Made by a program: the position numbers and the translations under genes. This document shows, piece after piece, positions 1 to 8,434 of a stretch of DNA of 60,671 bases. Source of the stretch: Candidatus Dormiibacter spiritus (lineage in GTDB: Bacteria > Chloroflexota > Dormibacteria > Dormibacterales > Dormibacteraceae); assembly GCA_003244185.1 (NCBI GenBank), contig QHBT01000007.1, forward strand, positions 1-60,671, given 5' to 3'. The notes under the pieces were generated by a model that was not told the DNA's origin, made no database searches, and saw only the letters and a program-made list of their open reading frames with translations. Numbering within the stretch: the stretch's first letter is position 1; each line of letters starts with the position of its first letter.

Positions 1-1437
1 AACATCTTCCAGGACAACCTGGTGGGAGTCGACTACTGCGAGAGGATGGTCAGGGAGACCAACCCCAAGGTCTGGGAGAAGGCCACCAAGACGCCGGCGC
101 CACACGCTGACGCCCATGGTTTCCGGACGATCGCCGACATCATGACAGCCCTCACCCCTTTCACCGGCGAGTTCTACCGGGAGACCCTGGTCGTAAGCCG
201 CTACACGCGCGAAATGTTCTGCCTCATGGAGGGCAGGCACGTTCACCCCTCCACGCTTTACCCCGGCGGCGTGGGCACCGTGCCGACAGTCCAGCTCTTC
301 ACCGACTACCTCGTTCGCTTGACCAAGTACGCCGAGTTCATGAAGAAGTGCGTGCCTCTGCATGACGACCTCTTGGACTTCTGGTACGACGCGCTGCCGG
401 GCTATGAGAAGGTTGGTCAGCGGCGGATACTGATGGGGTCCTGGGGCTCCTTCCAGGACCCCGACCACTGTGACTTCAGGTACGACCACATGTCGGATTG
501 GGGCCGCAAGATGTTCGTGACCCCTGCCATCATCAAAGACGGCGAGCTCTTGACCACTGACCTGGTCGACATCAACCTCGGCATCCGGATCCTGCTTGGC
601 AGCTCCTACTACGACGACTGGGAGAACGAAGAGACTTTCGTGCCGAAGGATCCGCTTGGCAACCCTGTCGACCAGCACCATCCCTGGAACCAGACGACCA
701 TCCCGCGGCCGCAGAAGAGGAACATGCAACCCGGCGGGAAGTACTCCTGGACGATGTCGCCGCGCTGGTACGACAAGGCCACGAAAGAGCACCTCGTCAT
801 CGACACAGGCGGCGGGCCGCTGCCGCGCCTGTGGGCGACAGCCAAGGCGGGCCTCGTCGACATCGGCTACATCAAGTCCACCGGCAACAGCGTCAAGATT
901 TTCCTACCCAAGACGGCGCTCAAACCCGAAGCGGAGTTCGAGTGGAGGGTGCCCCAGTGGAGCAACGCGCTAGAGCGTACCCGGGCTCGGACCTACTTCC
1001 AGGCGTATGCGTGCGCGGCCGCCTACCACTTCGTAGAGAAGGCGCTGGAGGAGCTCCACGCCGGCCACATCAAGACGTTCACGCCGTTCGAGGTGCCCGA
1101 TGAGGCGATCGGCTGCGGCTTCCACGAGGCTGTCCGCGGCGTGCTCTCCCACCACCTCGTGATCCGCAAGGGCAAGATTGCCAACTACCACCCGTATCCG
1201 CCCACCTGTTGGAATGGCGGGGTGCGGGATCAGTGGGGTCAGCCCGGCCCGTACGAAGACTCGGTGCAGAACACGCCGATCTTCGAAGAAAACGGTCCCG
1301 ACAACTTTAAAGGCATCGACATCATGCGAGCGGTACGCAGCTTCGACCCGTGCCTGCCCTGCGGAGTGCACATGTACCTGGGACCTGGCAAGGAGCTCAA
1401 TCTGCAGCACTCGCCGATGTTCGGTCACCAGGCCTAG
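1..1437 (+). CDS. hhyL: [NiFe]-hydrogenase large subunit, group 1h-like (5' truncated by window)
   Basis: Catalytic large subunit of an uptake [NiFe]-hydrogenase that splits H2 at a Ni-Fe site. The frame is open from base 1, so the N-terminus and the first Cys pair (L1 motif) lie outside the window; 478 residues are visible. The C-terminal metal-binding L2 motif reads DPCLPCGVH (around 1345-1371). It is followed by a 21-residue tail that a maturation protease would normally cut after the His; such a protease is encoded at 4982. The L2 form and the downstream DUF genes match the group 1h (Hhy/Huc) high-affinity type as I know it. The small subunit is expected just upstream. The symbol is given by family resemblance. 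Confidence 0.9.
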   Translation, partial: NIFQDNLVGVDYCERMVRETNPKVWEKATKTPAPHADAHGFRTIADIMTALTPFTGEFYRETLVVSRYTREMFCLMEGRHVHPSTLYPGGVGTVPTVQLFTDYLVRLTKYAEFMKKCVPLHDDLLDFWYDALPGYEKVGQRRILMGSWGSFQDPDHCDFRYDHMSDWGRKMFVTPAIIKDGELLTTDLVDINLGIRILLGSSYYDDWENEETFVPKDPLGNPVDQHHPWNQTTIPRPQKRNMQPGGKYSWTMSPRWYDKATKEHLVIDTGGGPLPRLWATAKAGLVDIGYIKSTGNSVKIFLPKTALKPEAEFEWRVPQWSNALERTRARTYFQAYACAAAYHFVEKALEELHAGHIKTFTPFEVPDEAIGCGFHEAVRGVLSHHLVIRKGKIANYHPYPPTCWNGGVRDQWGQPGPYEDSVQNTPIFEENGPDNFKGIDIMRAVRSFDPCLPCGVHMYLGPGKELNLQHSPMFGHQA

Positions 1438-1447
1438 ATGACAAGTA

Positions 1448-2326
1448 GTGGCCATCCTGCAGCGAAAGGAATTTGACCGCCGACTTCAGCAAACCGAGTC
1501 ACTGATAAACGAAGTTGAGGCCCTCGCCGACGAGGAGGTGAAGAGGCGCGCCGTGGAGGCGATCCAGGCGCTCCTGAACCTCCATGGCGAGGGGCTTGAA
1601 CGAACTTTGGAACTGATCTCGGATTCGTCCAATCAGGGCCAGGCGCTCATTGATGAGCTGGGTAAAGATCCGGTGGTGGGCGGACTGCTCTTGCTCCACG
1701 GCGTGCATCCGCTGGGTTTGGAGGATCGGGTCCTCCAGGCCCTGGACAAGGTGCGGCCGTATTTGGGCTCGCATGGAGGGAACGTCCAGCTCGTGGGCCT
1801 GGATGAGGGAGTGGTGCGGCTCCGTTTGGAGGGCACATGTCAAGGCTGTGCTTCCTCGGCGGTCACTCTCAAGTTCGCTGTCGAGCGGGAGATCATGGAG
1901 GCGGCGCCCGACGTGGTAGCGATCGAAGTGGCCGACGACAGCGCCGAACGACCGCCTGAGGGATTCATCCCGCTGGGCCAGATCAAGCCGCTCGCCCCGA
2001 AGCCCGCCAGCACCGACTGGGAGGTGGTCGCCGGAGTGGGACATCTCGAGTCAGGTTCGACGAAGGTGGTCCGCGTCGGCGGCAGCGCTGTCCTCTTCTG
2101 CAGCTGGGGCGAGACCACCTTCGCCTACCGCGACAGCTGCCCGGCCTGCGGCGCCTCGCTCGTGGGCGGTGACCTATGTGAGGCGATTCTGACGTGCGCT
2201 GCCTGCCAGGCCCGGTTCGATGTCAAGCTGGCGGGGCGCGGGGTCGACAACGAACTCCACCTGGAGCCGCTGCCGCTGCTGCAGACAGACGGCGAAGTCC
2301 GCCTGGCGGGCGCTGCCAAAAGCTAA
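1448..2326 (+). CDS. NifU-domain / Rieske-like fusion protein of the hydrogenase operon
   Basis: 292 residues with a GTG start 10 nt after the hydrogenase stop. The middle (about residues 95-165) is a NifU C-terminal-type Fe-S domain with the CQGC motif. The C-terminal part (about 205-270) has the outline of a Rieske domain, but the usual C-x-H and C-x2-H ligand pairs read CPAC and CAAC, so all four ligands would be Cys. In group 1h loci a NifU/Rieske-type protein (HucE-like) is thought to pass electrons from the hydrogenase towards the quinone pool. That role is inferred from family and position. A rubredoxin-like or zinc site replacing a true Rieske cluster is the alternative. Confidence 0.8.
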   Translation: MAILQRKEFDRRLQQTESLINEVEALADEEVKRRAVEAIQALLNLHGEGLERTLELISDSSNQGQALIDELGKDPVVGGLLLLHGVHPLGLEDRVLQALDKVRPYLGSHGGNVQLVGLDEGVVRLRLEGTCQGCASSAVTLKFAVEREIMEAAPDVVAIEVADDSAERPPEGFIPLGQIKPLAPKPASTDWEVVAGVGHLESGSTKVVRVGGSAVLFCSWGETTFAYRDSCPACGASLVGGDLCEAILTCAACQARFDVKLAGRGVDNELHLEPLPLLQTDGEVRLAGAAKS

Positions 2327-2335
2327 GTTCACACA

Positions 2336-2971
2336 ATGGGCAACCCCACGCCTTCCCCGAGCGCCTTCGCGACGCTGCGGGGAATGGCTCGGCAGCGTGA
2401 GCTGGGCGAGACCTGCGACCTCTGCAGTGAGCCAATCCCGGACGAGCACCGCCATCTGCTCCAACTCAGCACTGAACGAGTTGTCTGCAGCTGCCAGCCC
2501 TGCTCGATCCTCTTTGCCGATCGCGAAGCCAAACACTATCGGTTGATCCCGAGCGGGGTGCGCTTCGTGCCCGACTTCGAGATGTCGGATGAGATCTGGG
2601 CAAGCTTTGGCGTCCCCGTCAGCATGGCTTTCTTCCAGCACTCGCATCCCAGCGGGCAGGTGGCAGCGGTCTACCCGAGCCCGGCCGGTGCCACGCGCTC
2701 TCTGCTCACCTTTGACGCTTGGGAGGAACTTGAGGAGGCCAACCCCGTCCTGCGCGGCATGCAGCCGGCGGTTGAGGCGCTGCTCGTGAATCGAGTCGGC
2801 GGAGCGCGCGACCATTACCTCGCCTCCATCGACGAGTGCTATCGCCTGGTGGGACTGATCCGGATGGGCTGGCGAGGGCTGTCTGGTGGCACCGAAGTCT
2901 GGCGGATGATCACGGGCTTCTTCGGCGACCTCGACAAGCGGGCGGAAACAGTGAGTGCGCGAGATGCCTGA
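2336..2971 (+). CDS. DUF5947-like hydrogenase-associated protein
   Basis: 211 residues, start 9 nt after the upstream stop. An N-terminal Cys cluster (LCSEPI, then CSCQPC about 30 residues on) suggests a metal-binding zinc- or iron-ribbon head. The rest is an alpha/beta domain without recognised catalytic motifs. It resembles DUF5947 proteins that travel with group 1h hydrogenases in Actinobacteria; the name is from memory of the family. Its function is unknown; assembly or electron transfer is inferred only from the operon. It overlaps the next gene by 8 nt, so translation is probably coupled. Confidence 0.75.
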   Translation: MGNPTPSPSAFATLRGMARQRELGETCDLCSEPIPDEHRHLLQLSTERVVCSCQPCSILFADREAKHYRLIPSGVRFVPDFEMSDEIWASFGVPVSMAFFQHSHPSGQVAAVYPSPAGATRSLLTFDAWEELEEANPVLRGMQPAVEALLVNRVGGARDHYLASIDECYRLVGLIRMGWRGLSGGTEVWRMITGFFGDLDKRAETVSARDA

Positions 2972-3611
2972 CCTGGATTTCCGCGTCGACGGCGCGTCGC
3001 CGGTGCCGTACTGCACGACACCGACCCTGGGTCTCAAGCTCTGCATCAGCAACTCCACAGAGGAGCGGATCCAGTCGGTGGCTCTCAACTGCCAGGTCCG
3101 CATCGAGGCCCAGCGCCGTCGCTACGGTGCCGGCGAGAAGGAGCGGCTCTTCGAGCTGTTCGCGGAACCGGAGCGCTGGTCGCAGACTCTGCGAAGCCTG
3201 CTCTGGACGCACGTCGGCCTCAACGTCCATGGTTTTCTCGGCAGCACTGTGGTGGAACTGCCGGTCACCTGTACCTATGACTTCAACGTGCTTTCCGCCA
3301 AGTACTTGCACGCCTTGGACGGCGAGGACGTACCGCTCCTGCTGCTCTTCAGCGGCACCATCTTTTTCACTGACTCGGAGGGCCGCCTGCAAATCGGGAT
3401 GATCTCCTGGAACAAGGAGGCGTCGTACAAGCTGCCCGTCGCCGTCTGGAGGTCGATGATGGAGATGTACTACCCCAATACCGCCTGGCTTGCGCTGCGG
3501 CGTGACGTGGTCGAAAGGTTGGAGTTGTACAAGGCCCGCCGCGGTCACATGACCTGGGAGCAGGCGCTGGAATCGCTGCTGGCCGGCGAACCGGCGGAGG
3601 CGGCAGGGTGA
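2964..3611 (+). CDS. DUF6084-like hydrogenase-associated protein
   Basis: About 215 residues from ATG 2964; an in-frame GTG at 2955 would add three residues. The start lies inside the end of the DUF5947-like gene. The protein begins with a short beta-rich segment and has no signal peptide or membrane span. It resembles DUF6084, a conserved companion of actinobacterial H2-uptake hydrogenases. It contains one Cys pair near the N-terminus (about residues 12-22) but no recognisable cofactor motif. Its function is unknown; the conserved position suggests a role in building or docking the hydrogenase complex. Confidence 0.7.
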   Translation: MPDLDFRVDGASPVPYCTTPTLGLKLCISNSTEERIQSVALNCQVRIEAQRRRYGAGEKERLFELFAEPERWSQTLRSLLWTHVGLNVHGFLGSTVVELPVTCTYDFNVLSAKYLHALDGEDVPLLLLFSGTIFFTDSEGRLQIGMISWNKEASYKLPVAVWRSMMEMYYPNTAWLALRRDVVERLELYKARRGHMTWEQALESLLAGEPAEAAG

Positions 3612-4675
3612 GCGCGCCGGTCGATCCGGTCGAGGCCATCGCCCAGGCGGTTCTCTACGAGGGCTACATCCTCTATCCCTACAGTGCCAGGTCAACCAAG
3701 AATCAGGTCCGCTGGACCTTTGGCGGAGTCTTCCCACGCTCGTACGCGGAGGCCAATGAGGGTGAGTCGAGTGTTCTGCAGGCGCAGTGCTTGCTGCGCT
3801 TCGAGCATGGCTGCACAGTCGACACCAGCATCCGCTTTCTGCGTCTTGTCCGGCGCACAGTGGGCAGGCTGGTGACACCGGGGACCGACCTACCGCCGGA
3901 CGGCGATCCCGATCTCCAGCCGGCTGAATCGGTGGTGGTGGCAGGCGAGACCTACTCGTCCTGGCAGGAAGCTGTCGAGCACCGGGTGGAAGTGGGCGGC
4001 AGGGAAATTCAGGAGCTACTCCTGGCCAATAGCAAGCTGCCGATGGACCTTCCGGCCCAGCGAACTCTGGAACTTCTGCGCGAGAGCGACGGCACGATTG
4101 CCGCTGCCATCGTGCGCGAGTCGCCACCACTGAGAGGAGAGGTCGAGGTTTCGGCCCAGCTCGTTGCCCCCAGGACCGCCCGGTTGAGCGTGCGGTTCGC
4201 GAATCTGACTCCGCTCGGTGAGCCGCTTGGGATGCGGCGGGAGGAGGCTGCGGTGCATGCCTGTATCTCCAGCCATGTCGTGCTGCGCGCTACAGGTGGT
4301 GAGTTCGTTTCCCTGGCCGACCCGCCAGGTGATCTCCGGGCTGAGACCGAGGCTTGCCGCAATCTGGGTGTCTGGCCGGTGCTGGTCGGCGCTCCGAGCG
4401 CCAGCGACACTGTGCTCGCCTCACCGATCATCCTGGAGGACCACCCGGCCATCGCGCCGGAGAGCCCGGGCGACCTCTTCGACGGAACTGAGATCGATGA
4501 GATCCTGACGCTGCGCATCCTGACTCTGACCGACGAGGAAAAGGCGCAGATGCGACAGGCCGACCCGCGCACGCGAGCGATGCTCGAGCGTTCGGAGTCC
4601 CTGACGAGCGACGAACTGCTCAGCCTGCACGGCGCGCTGCGCGGGGTCCGTTCGTTGGCCGAGCGTGATGACTGA
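3608..4675 (+). CDS. Conserved hydrogenase-operon protein, unknown function
   Basis: 355 residues, GTG start overlapping the upstream stop as GTGA (3608-3611). I do not recognise a named domain. The sequence is soluble, rich in Glu and Leu, and starts with a segment containing LYPYSARSTKN and WTFGGVFP, typical of a conserved but unnamed family seen beside group 1h hydrogenases. The C-terminal part (from residue about 285) is strongly acidic and helical. It lies inside the hydrogenase accessory block with overlaps on both sides, so co-expression with the hydrogenase is likely. No enzymatic function can be assigned. Confidence 0.7.
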   Translation: MSAPVDPVEAIAQAVLYEGYILYPYSARSTKNQVRWTFGGVFPRSYAEANEGESSVLQAQCLLRFEHGCTVDTSIRFLRLVRRTVGRLVTPGTDLPPDGDPDLQPAESVVVAGETYSSWQEAVEHRVEVGGREIQELLLANSKLPMDLPAQRTLELLRESDGTIAAAIVRESPPLRGEVEVSAQLVAPRTARLSVRFANLTPLGEPLGMRREEAAVHACISSHVVLRATGGEFVSLADPPGDLRAETEACRNLGVWPVLVGAPSASDTVLASPIILEDHPAIAPESPGDLFDGTEIDEILTLRILTLTDEEKAQMRQADPRTRAMLERSESLTSDELLSLHGALRGVRSLAERDD

Positions 4676-4985
4676 GCCCGGACAGCCGCTGGACAGCCGG
4701 TTGGACCCCTGGGGCCAGACTCAGAAGGTCGAGAGCGTGGAGTGCCAGGGTGTCGAGCTGCGCGTCGGCTCGCGGGTGGTGCTGCGACCCAGCGGTCGGG
4801 CTGACATCTTCGATCTAGAGCTGGCAGGCCGCAACGCAGTGGTGCAGGCGATCGAAGAGGACTTTGACGACCAGCTTCACGTCGCTGTGGTCCTCGACGA
4901 CGATCCCGGCCGGGACCTGGGCCACCTGCGGCAGCCCGGTCATCGCTTCTTCTTCAAGCCAGCCGAGCTGGAGCCGATCGAATGA
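4665..4985 (+). CDS. Small acidic hydrogenase-operon protein, unknown function
   Basis: 106 residues. Translation starts at GTG 4665 or ATG 4668, both inside the end of the preceding gene, and the stop overlaps the next start by 4 nt. The sequence is acidic with a beta-rich core (residues about 30-95: VGSRVVLRPS, NAVVQAIEED, VAVVLDDDPG), which could form a small barrel of the KOW/SH3 type. It is conserved in size and position next to the maturation protease in related loci, as far as I recall. Function unknown; a chaperone for protease or large subunit is a guess from position. Confidence 0.65.
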   Translation: MMTEPGQPLDSRLDPWGQTQKVESVECQGVELRVGSRVVLRPSGRADIFDLELAGRNAVVQAIEEDFDDQLHVAVVLDDDPGRDLGHLRQPGHRFFFKPAELEPIE

Positions 4986-5476
4986 GAGAGGGGCGCATCC
5001 TGGTGGCCGGCATCGGCAACGTCTTTCTGGGCGACGACGGGTTCGGCGTGGAGGTGGTGGCGCGCCTGCGGGAAAGGCCGCACGCCGCCAACGTGGAGAT
5101 AGCTGACTTCGGCATCCGCGGCTTCGATCTGGCCTATGCGCTCATGGAGGACTATGAGGCGGCGATCCTGATCGACGCGCTGCCCCTGGGCAAGAAACCG
5201 GGAACCGTGCACATCATCGAACCTGAGGTGGACGGTCTCGGCGGCGGCGCGTTCATCGACAGCCATGCCATGAACCCGGTGGAGGTGTTCAAGCATGTGA
5301 AGCAGCTCGGCGGCACCCTGCCGAGGACGCTGATCGTCGGCTGTGAGCCGGCCAGCTTCGGATCCGACGAGGGGCGGATGAGCTTGAGCCGTCCCGTACG
5401 AGCTGCTGTGAGCAAAGCGGTGGACGCTGTCGAGACGCTGCTGCAGCGCCTGAGTCAGAAGGAGGAGGTGGCCTGA
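4982..5476 (+). CDS. Hydrogenase maturation protease (HyaD/HybD/HupD family)
   Basis: 164 residues, ATG overlapping the upstream stop. This endopeptidase removes the C-terminal tail of the large subunit after nickel insertion. The hallmark N-terminal motif GIGNVFLGDDGFG is present. The nickel-sensing acidic residues are visible as the second Asp of that motif and the Asp in LIDALP, and the His lies in DSHAMNP. The length matches the family. The likely substrate is the 21-residue tail of the hydrogenase at the window start. The C-terminus overlaps the start of the first mini-protein gene (5476). Confidence 0.92.
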   Translation: MREGRILVAGIGNVFLGDDGFGVEVVARLRERPHAANVEIADFGIRGFDLAYALMEDYEAAILIDALPLGKKPGTVHIIEPEVDGLGGGAFIDSHAMNPVEVFKHVKQLGGTLPRTLIVGCEPASFGSDEGRMSLSRPVRAAVSKAVDAVETLLQRLSQKEEVA

Positions 5477-5586
5477 TGCCCGTCTGGTTGTTGGTGGTTC
5501 TGGCGCTGATAGTGCTGGCGGTATTGATAGTGTTGCTTGTCTCCCTGAACGACATCCGGCGCTACCTGCGCATACGGAACTTGTAG
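5476..5586 (+). CDS. Mini membrane protein 1, NDIxRYLRIRN motif (DUF6893-like)
   Basis: 36 residues, found by reading the sequence between larger genes. ATG 5476 overlaps the protease stop (TGATG) and is preceded by a strong AGGAGG-type ribosome binding site (5460-5469). Residues about 4-24 form one hydrophobic membrane helix; the C-terminus is the basic tail NDIRRYLRIRNL. A second gene with the same tail lies at 5905. Small single-span proteins of this kind (DUF6893, by my recollection) occur beside actinobacterial hydrogenases. A role as membrane anchor or adaptor for the hydrogenase complex is inference. Confidence 0.75.
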   Translation: MPVWLLVVLALIVLAVLIVLLVSLNDIRRYLRIRNL

Positions 5587-5612
5587 GTTCAGGCTGAAGG
5601 GGATAACCACTG

Positions 5613-5903
5613 ATGTGTATAGCGGTGCCGGGTCGAGTGACGGAGGTGTCGGAAGAGGCTCAGGGAATGGCCAAGGTTGAACTGGCGGGAGTGGTGCGGG
5701 ATGTGAACCTGGGGCTGCTCGCAGCCGACCAACAGCCCGCCGTCGGCGACTACGTGCTGGTTCACATCGGTTACGCGCTCCAGAAGATCGACGAGCGGGA
5801 GGCGCTCGAAACGCTGGACCTGTTGGCAGCGTTCAGCGAAGAATCGCGGGCTGGCGACGAAGAATTTGATGGGTCAGCGTTGACCCTAACCCAAGGAGTT
5901 TGA
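5613..5903 (+). CDS. hypC: Hydrogenase assembly chaperone HypC/HybG
   Basis: 96 residues beginning MCIAVPGRV. The initiator Met-Cys, with Cys2 carrying the Fe(CN)2CO precursor, is the signature of HypC chaperones, which work with HypD and bind the large subunit. The length is normal. It sits between the two mini-protein genes and ahead of the DUF6390-like gene. hypA, B, D, E and F are not in the window and must lie upstream or elsewhere. The C-terminal 20 residues are acidic and variable. Confidence 0.93.
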   Translation: MCIAVPGRVTEVSEEAQGMAKVELAGVVRDVNLGLLAADQQPAVGDYVLVHIGYALQKIDEREALETLDLLAAFSEESRAGDEEFDGSALTLTQGV

Positions 5904-5904
5904 A

Positions 5905-6051
5905 ATGCCATTTGGAATCAGTCCCAAAGGTAATTCGTCAATCGTATTCGGACCCAGGCTGCTGCTGCTGATGGTAGTCGGCGTCGCAGGTGCCCTGGCC
6001 GCCATCAGCCGCAATGACATCCAGCGCTACCTGCGCATCAGGAATATGTAA
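5905..6051 (+). CDS. Mini membrane protein 2, NDIxRYLRIRN motif (paralogue of 5476)
   Basis: 48 residues, ATG 5905, immediately after the hypC stop, with a good Shine-Dalgarno AAGGAG at 5893-5898. It has a short Gly/Ser/Pro-rich N-terminus, one hydrophobic helix (about residues 18-36), and the tail NDIQRYLRIRNM, nearly identical to the tail of the mini-protein at 5476. The hydrophobic parts differ, so only the basic tail is under visible constraint. It probably anchors or docks a hydrogenase component to the membrane (inference). It is too short for ordinary gene finding and likely unannotated in relatives. Confidence 0.75.
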   Translation: MPFGISPKGNSSIVFGPRLLLLMVVGVAGALAAISRNDIQRYLRIRNM

Positions 6052-6052
6052 C

Positions 6053-6835
6053 TTGATATCGGCGGGCTCTCGACCGGCCGGCGCCGGCGTTGGCGTGAAC
6101 GCGAGGGGCGCGCTGCTCTTCGGACGTTACGCGTTTCCCCCCAATCAGCTTGGCTACTGTGGGCCCGAGGACAACCAGGCTCTGCTGGAATACGTGTCGA
6201 CGCGCACAGTGGACAAGGGCCTGCTCGAGCTCGAGCGCCGGTTTGAGGGCGCTTACCCGTATCTGTGCCTGATCGCGCAAGCGAATCAAATCGCCGATCC
6301 CTTCGATGAGAGAGTGGTGGAAGCGTATTGGATCGGAAATGGCCTGCTCGAGCGAGTCGACGCGGCGAGCTTCTATGACTCTTTGAGTAAGCGCTTCCGC
6401 CCCCGTATGAAAGCTGCTGACTTCCAATGGCTGGCCGGCAAACTCGAGCTGAGCGCGCGGCCGCACCACAACTTTCACGTGTTCGACATCTACACGCGCG
6501 GCGGATTGATGCGCGATGAGCGGGCGACCATTGCCCTGAAACCGATGGATTCCTGTCGTATCAGTTGGGGTCGGGTCCTCGACGTGGGCAACTCCGAGCT
6601 CAGGGTCGAGCGTCAACCGATAGTCCTGCAGGGGGGAAAGCTGACGCTGGGCCAATCTGAGATTCGCAGCGTCAAGCGGCAGCTGAACGGCCTGGGCTTC
6701 GTCGAACAGGTCGAGCCCGGGGCAACTGTGTCGATTCATTGGGATTGGGCCTGCGAAGTCCTGAATGAACGCCGCTCGGGGCGGCTTAGCGCGGCGACCC
6801 TCAAGTACCTGACGATCGCTAACCAGACCATCTGA
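6053..6835 (+). CDS. DUF6390-like hydrogenase-associated protein
   Basis: About 260 residues. The frame is open from 5990, but that would overlap the mini-protein gene at 5905, so TTG 6053 or GTG 6095 is more likely; 6053 is used here. The conserved start segment reads ALLFGRYAFPPNQLGYCGPE. The middle has a PHHNFHVFDIY motif, and the C-terminus (WDWACEVL) is helical. It resembles DUF6390, a family encoded next to HypC in group 1h loci. Its biochemical role is unknown. It is the last gene of the hydrogenase block; a 252-bp spacer follows before cydA. Confidence 0.75.
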   Translation: MISAGSRPAGAGVGVNARGALLFGRYAFPPNQLGYCGPEDNQALLEYVSTRTVDKGLLELERRFEGAYPYLCLIAQANQIADPFDERVVEAYWIGNGLLERVDAASFYDSLSKRFRPRMKAADFQWLAGKLELSARPHHNFHVFDIYTRGGLMRDERATIALKPMDSCRISWGRVLDVGNSELRVERQPIVLQGGKLTLGQSEIRSVKRQLNGLGFVEQVEPGATVSIHWDWACEVLNERRSGRLSAATLKYLTIANQTI

Positions 6836-7087
6836 CTCCCAAGCAGCGGAGCCATCCAGCCAGCTGCAAGGCAGGCGGCTGCAGCTCGCGCTATGCGCCA
6901 TCACGGCGGTAGCCTGCTGTGTTGGTGGTAGAGGAGGATGATGCCAAAGCGACCGCGCCGAGCCAGGTTCAGCCCGGCAGTGGTAGCCCGGCGACCTCGT
7001 GAGAACCTGCTCTTGAACCCTGTAGCGGGGAAACCCGTGCGGGGACCTCACCTGCTGACCAGAGGGCCAGGTTAGAGGGGGCCAGTA

Positions 7088-8434
7088 ATGGACAACGTCA
7101 CCATCGCCAGGGCGACGATGGGCACGTCGCTCGCCTTCCACATAGTCTTCGCAGTGCTCGGCGTGGGGATGCCTCTGCTGATGTCGGTGGCGGAAGGGCT
7201 GGGACTCTGGCGACGCGACGAAACCTGGCTCCTGCTCGCCCGGCGCTGGGCCAAGGCGTTCGGCATCCTCTTCGCGGTCGGAGCTGTGTCGGGCACCGTG
7301 CTCAGCTTCGAGTTGGGCTTGCTCTGGCCGCGCTTCATGGCCTTTTCCGGTGCGCTGATCGGGCTGCCATTCACAGCCGAGGGGTTCGCCTTCTTCATTG
7401 AAGCGATCTTCCTCGGGCTCTACCTCTACGGCTGGGACCGCCTACCTCCTCTTGGTCACTGGCTGGCATCGATTCCGATCGTCCTGAGTGGGGCAGCCAG
7501 TTCGCTCTTCGTCGTCATGACTAACGCCTGGATGAACACTCCCGCCGGCTTTCGGCTGGGCCCGGATGGCCAGCTGCGGAGCGTCAACCCGCTGGGAGCG
7601 GCGCTGAATCCGTCGACGTCGACTGAGGATCCGCACATGCTCGTCTCTGCTTACGTGGTGACGGGCTTCCTCTTCGCCGCGGTCTATGCTGCCGGCCTGC
7701 TCCAAGGTCGCACCGACTTGGTCCACCGCCGCGGCCTGGCAGCCGGAATGGCGATGGGGCTGGTCGCCGTCGGATTGGCAGGCGTCACCGGCGACGCGAG
7801 CGCTCGATTCATCTATGAAGCACAGCCCGCCAAGTTCGCGGCCATGGAGGGCGTTTACCGAAACCAGAACGGCGCGCCCATCACCATCGGTGGGATTCCG
7901 TCCAGCTCTCAGCACCGCGTCCTTTACGGGCTGGAGATCCCTGGCGCGTTGAGCTGGCTCGCGACCTTTGATGTGAACGCACCTGTGAAGGGACTTGACT
8001 CCTTTCCCCCTGGAGAGCGGCCAAATCCGGTTCTCGTCCACTTTTCTTTTGATTCGATGGTCGGCCTGGGAACCCTGCTGGGCTTCCTGGCTCTGGGCTT
8101 CTGGGGTCTCATGCTCTGGCGCCGCAGAATCCCGCTCTGGCGGCCGCTGCTCTGGGCAGTGGTGCTCGCCGGTCCGGCCAGCGTGGTGGCCATGGAGTCA
8201 GGCTGGTTTGTGACCGAGTTCGGCCGCCAGCCTTGGATCGTCTACGGCATCCTGCGAACGTCCGAGGCGGCGACTTCGGCGCCGGGGTTGGGTCCGTTTT
8301 TTCTGATCTTCCTGGTCATCTACGGAGGACTCGCGTTGACCACCGCCAGGCTGCTTCTGGCTGCGGCGGCGCACAACCGCAAGCCGGCCAGCGGCGCCGA
8401 AGCGTCGCCGCAACGGCGCCGAGTGTCGTCGTGA
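7088..8434 (+). CDS. cydA: Cytochrome bd quinol oxidase subunit I
   Basis: 448 residues of a multi-span membrane protein that oxidises quinol and, with subunit II, reduces O2 to water. Candidate heme ligands by position are His18 (MGTSLAFH), His183 (EDPHM) and Met369 (VAMESGWF). The family's GRQPW segment follows Met369. The Q-loop is short: the protein is about 75 residues shorter than the E. coli enzyme, as in cyanide-insensitive/short-Q-loop members. The K-x-AAMEG quinol-site segment (AKFAAMEG) is present. It overlaps cydB by 4 nt. Following the hydrogenase block in the same direction, it is a plausible terminal oxidase for H2-derived electrons. Confidence 0.95.
   Translation: MDNVTIARATMGTSLAFHIVFAVLGVGMPLLMSVAEGLGLWRRDETWLLLARRWAKAFGILFAVGAVSGTVLSFELGLLWPRFMAFSGALIGLPFTAEGFAFFIEAIFLGLYLYGWDRLPPLGHWLASIPIVLSGAASSLFVVMTNAWMNTPAGFRLGPDGQLRSVNPLGAALNPSTSTEDPHMLVSAYVVTGFLFAAVYAAGLLQGRTDLVHRRGLAAGMAMGLVAVGLAGVTGDASARFIYEAQPAKFAAMEGVYRNQNGAPITIGGIPSSSQHRVLYGLEIPGALSWLATFDVNAPVKGLDSFPPGERPNPVLVHFSFDSMVGLGTLLGFLALGFWGLMLWRRRIPLWRPLLWAVVLAGPASVVAMESGWFVTEFGRQPWIVYGILRTSEAATSAPGLGPFFLIFLVIYGGLALTTARLLLAAAAHNRKPASGAEASPQRRRVSS

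Noticed and set aside
6938..7075. Possible 45-codon basic ORF between the hydrogenase block and cydA
   Set aside because: The GAGGAGG site is directly against the ATG with no spacing, and the Arg/Pro-rich peptide matches nothing I know.
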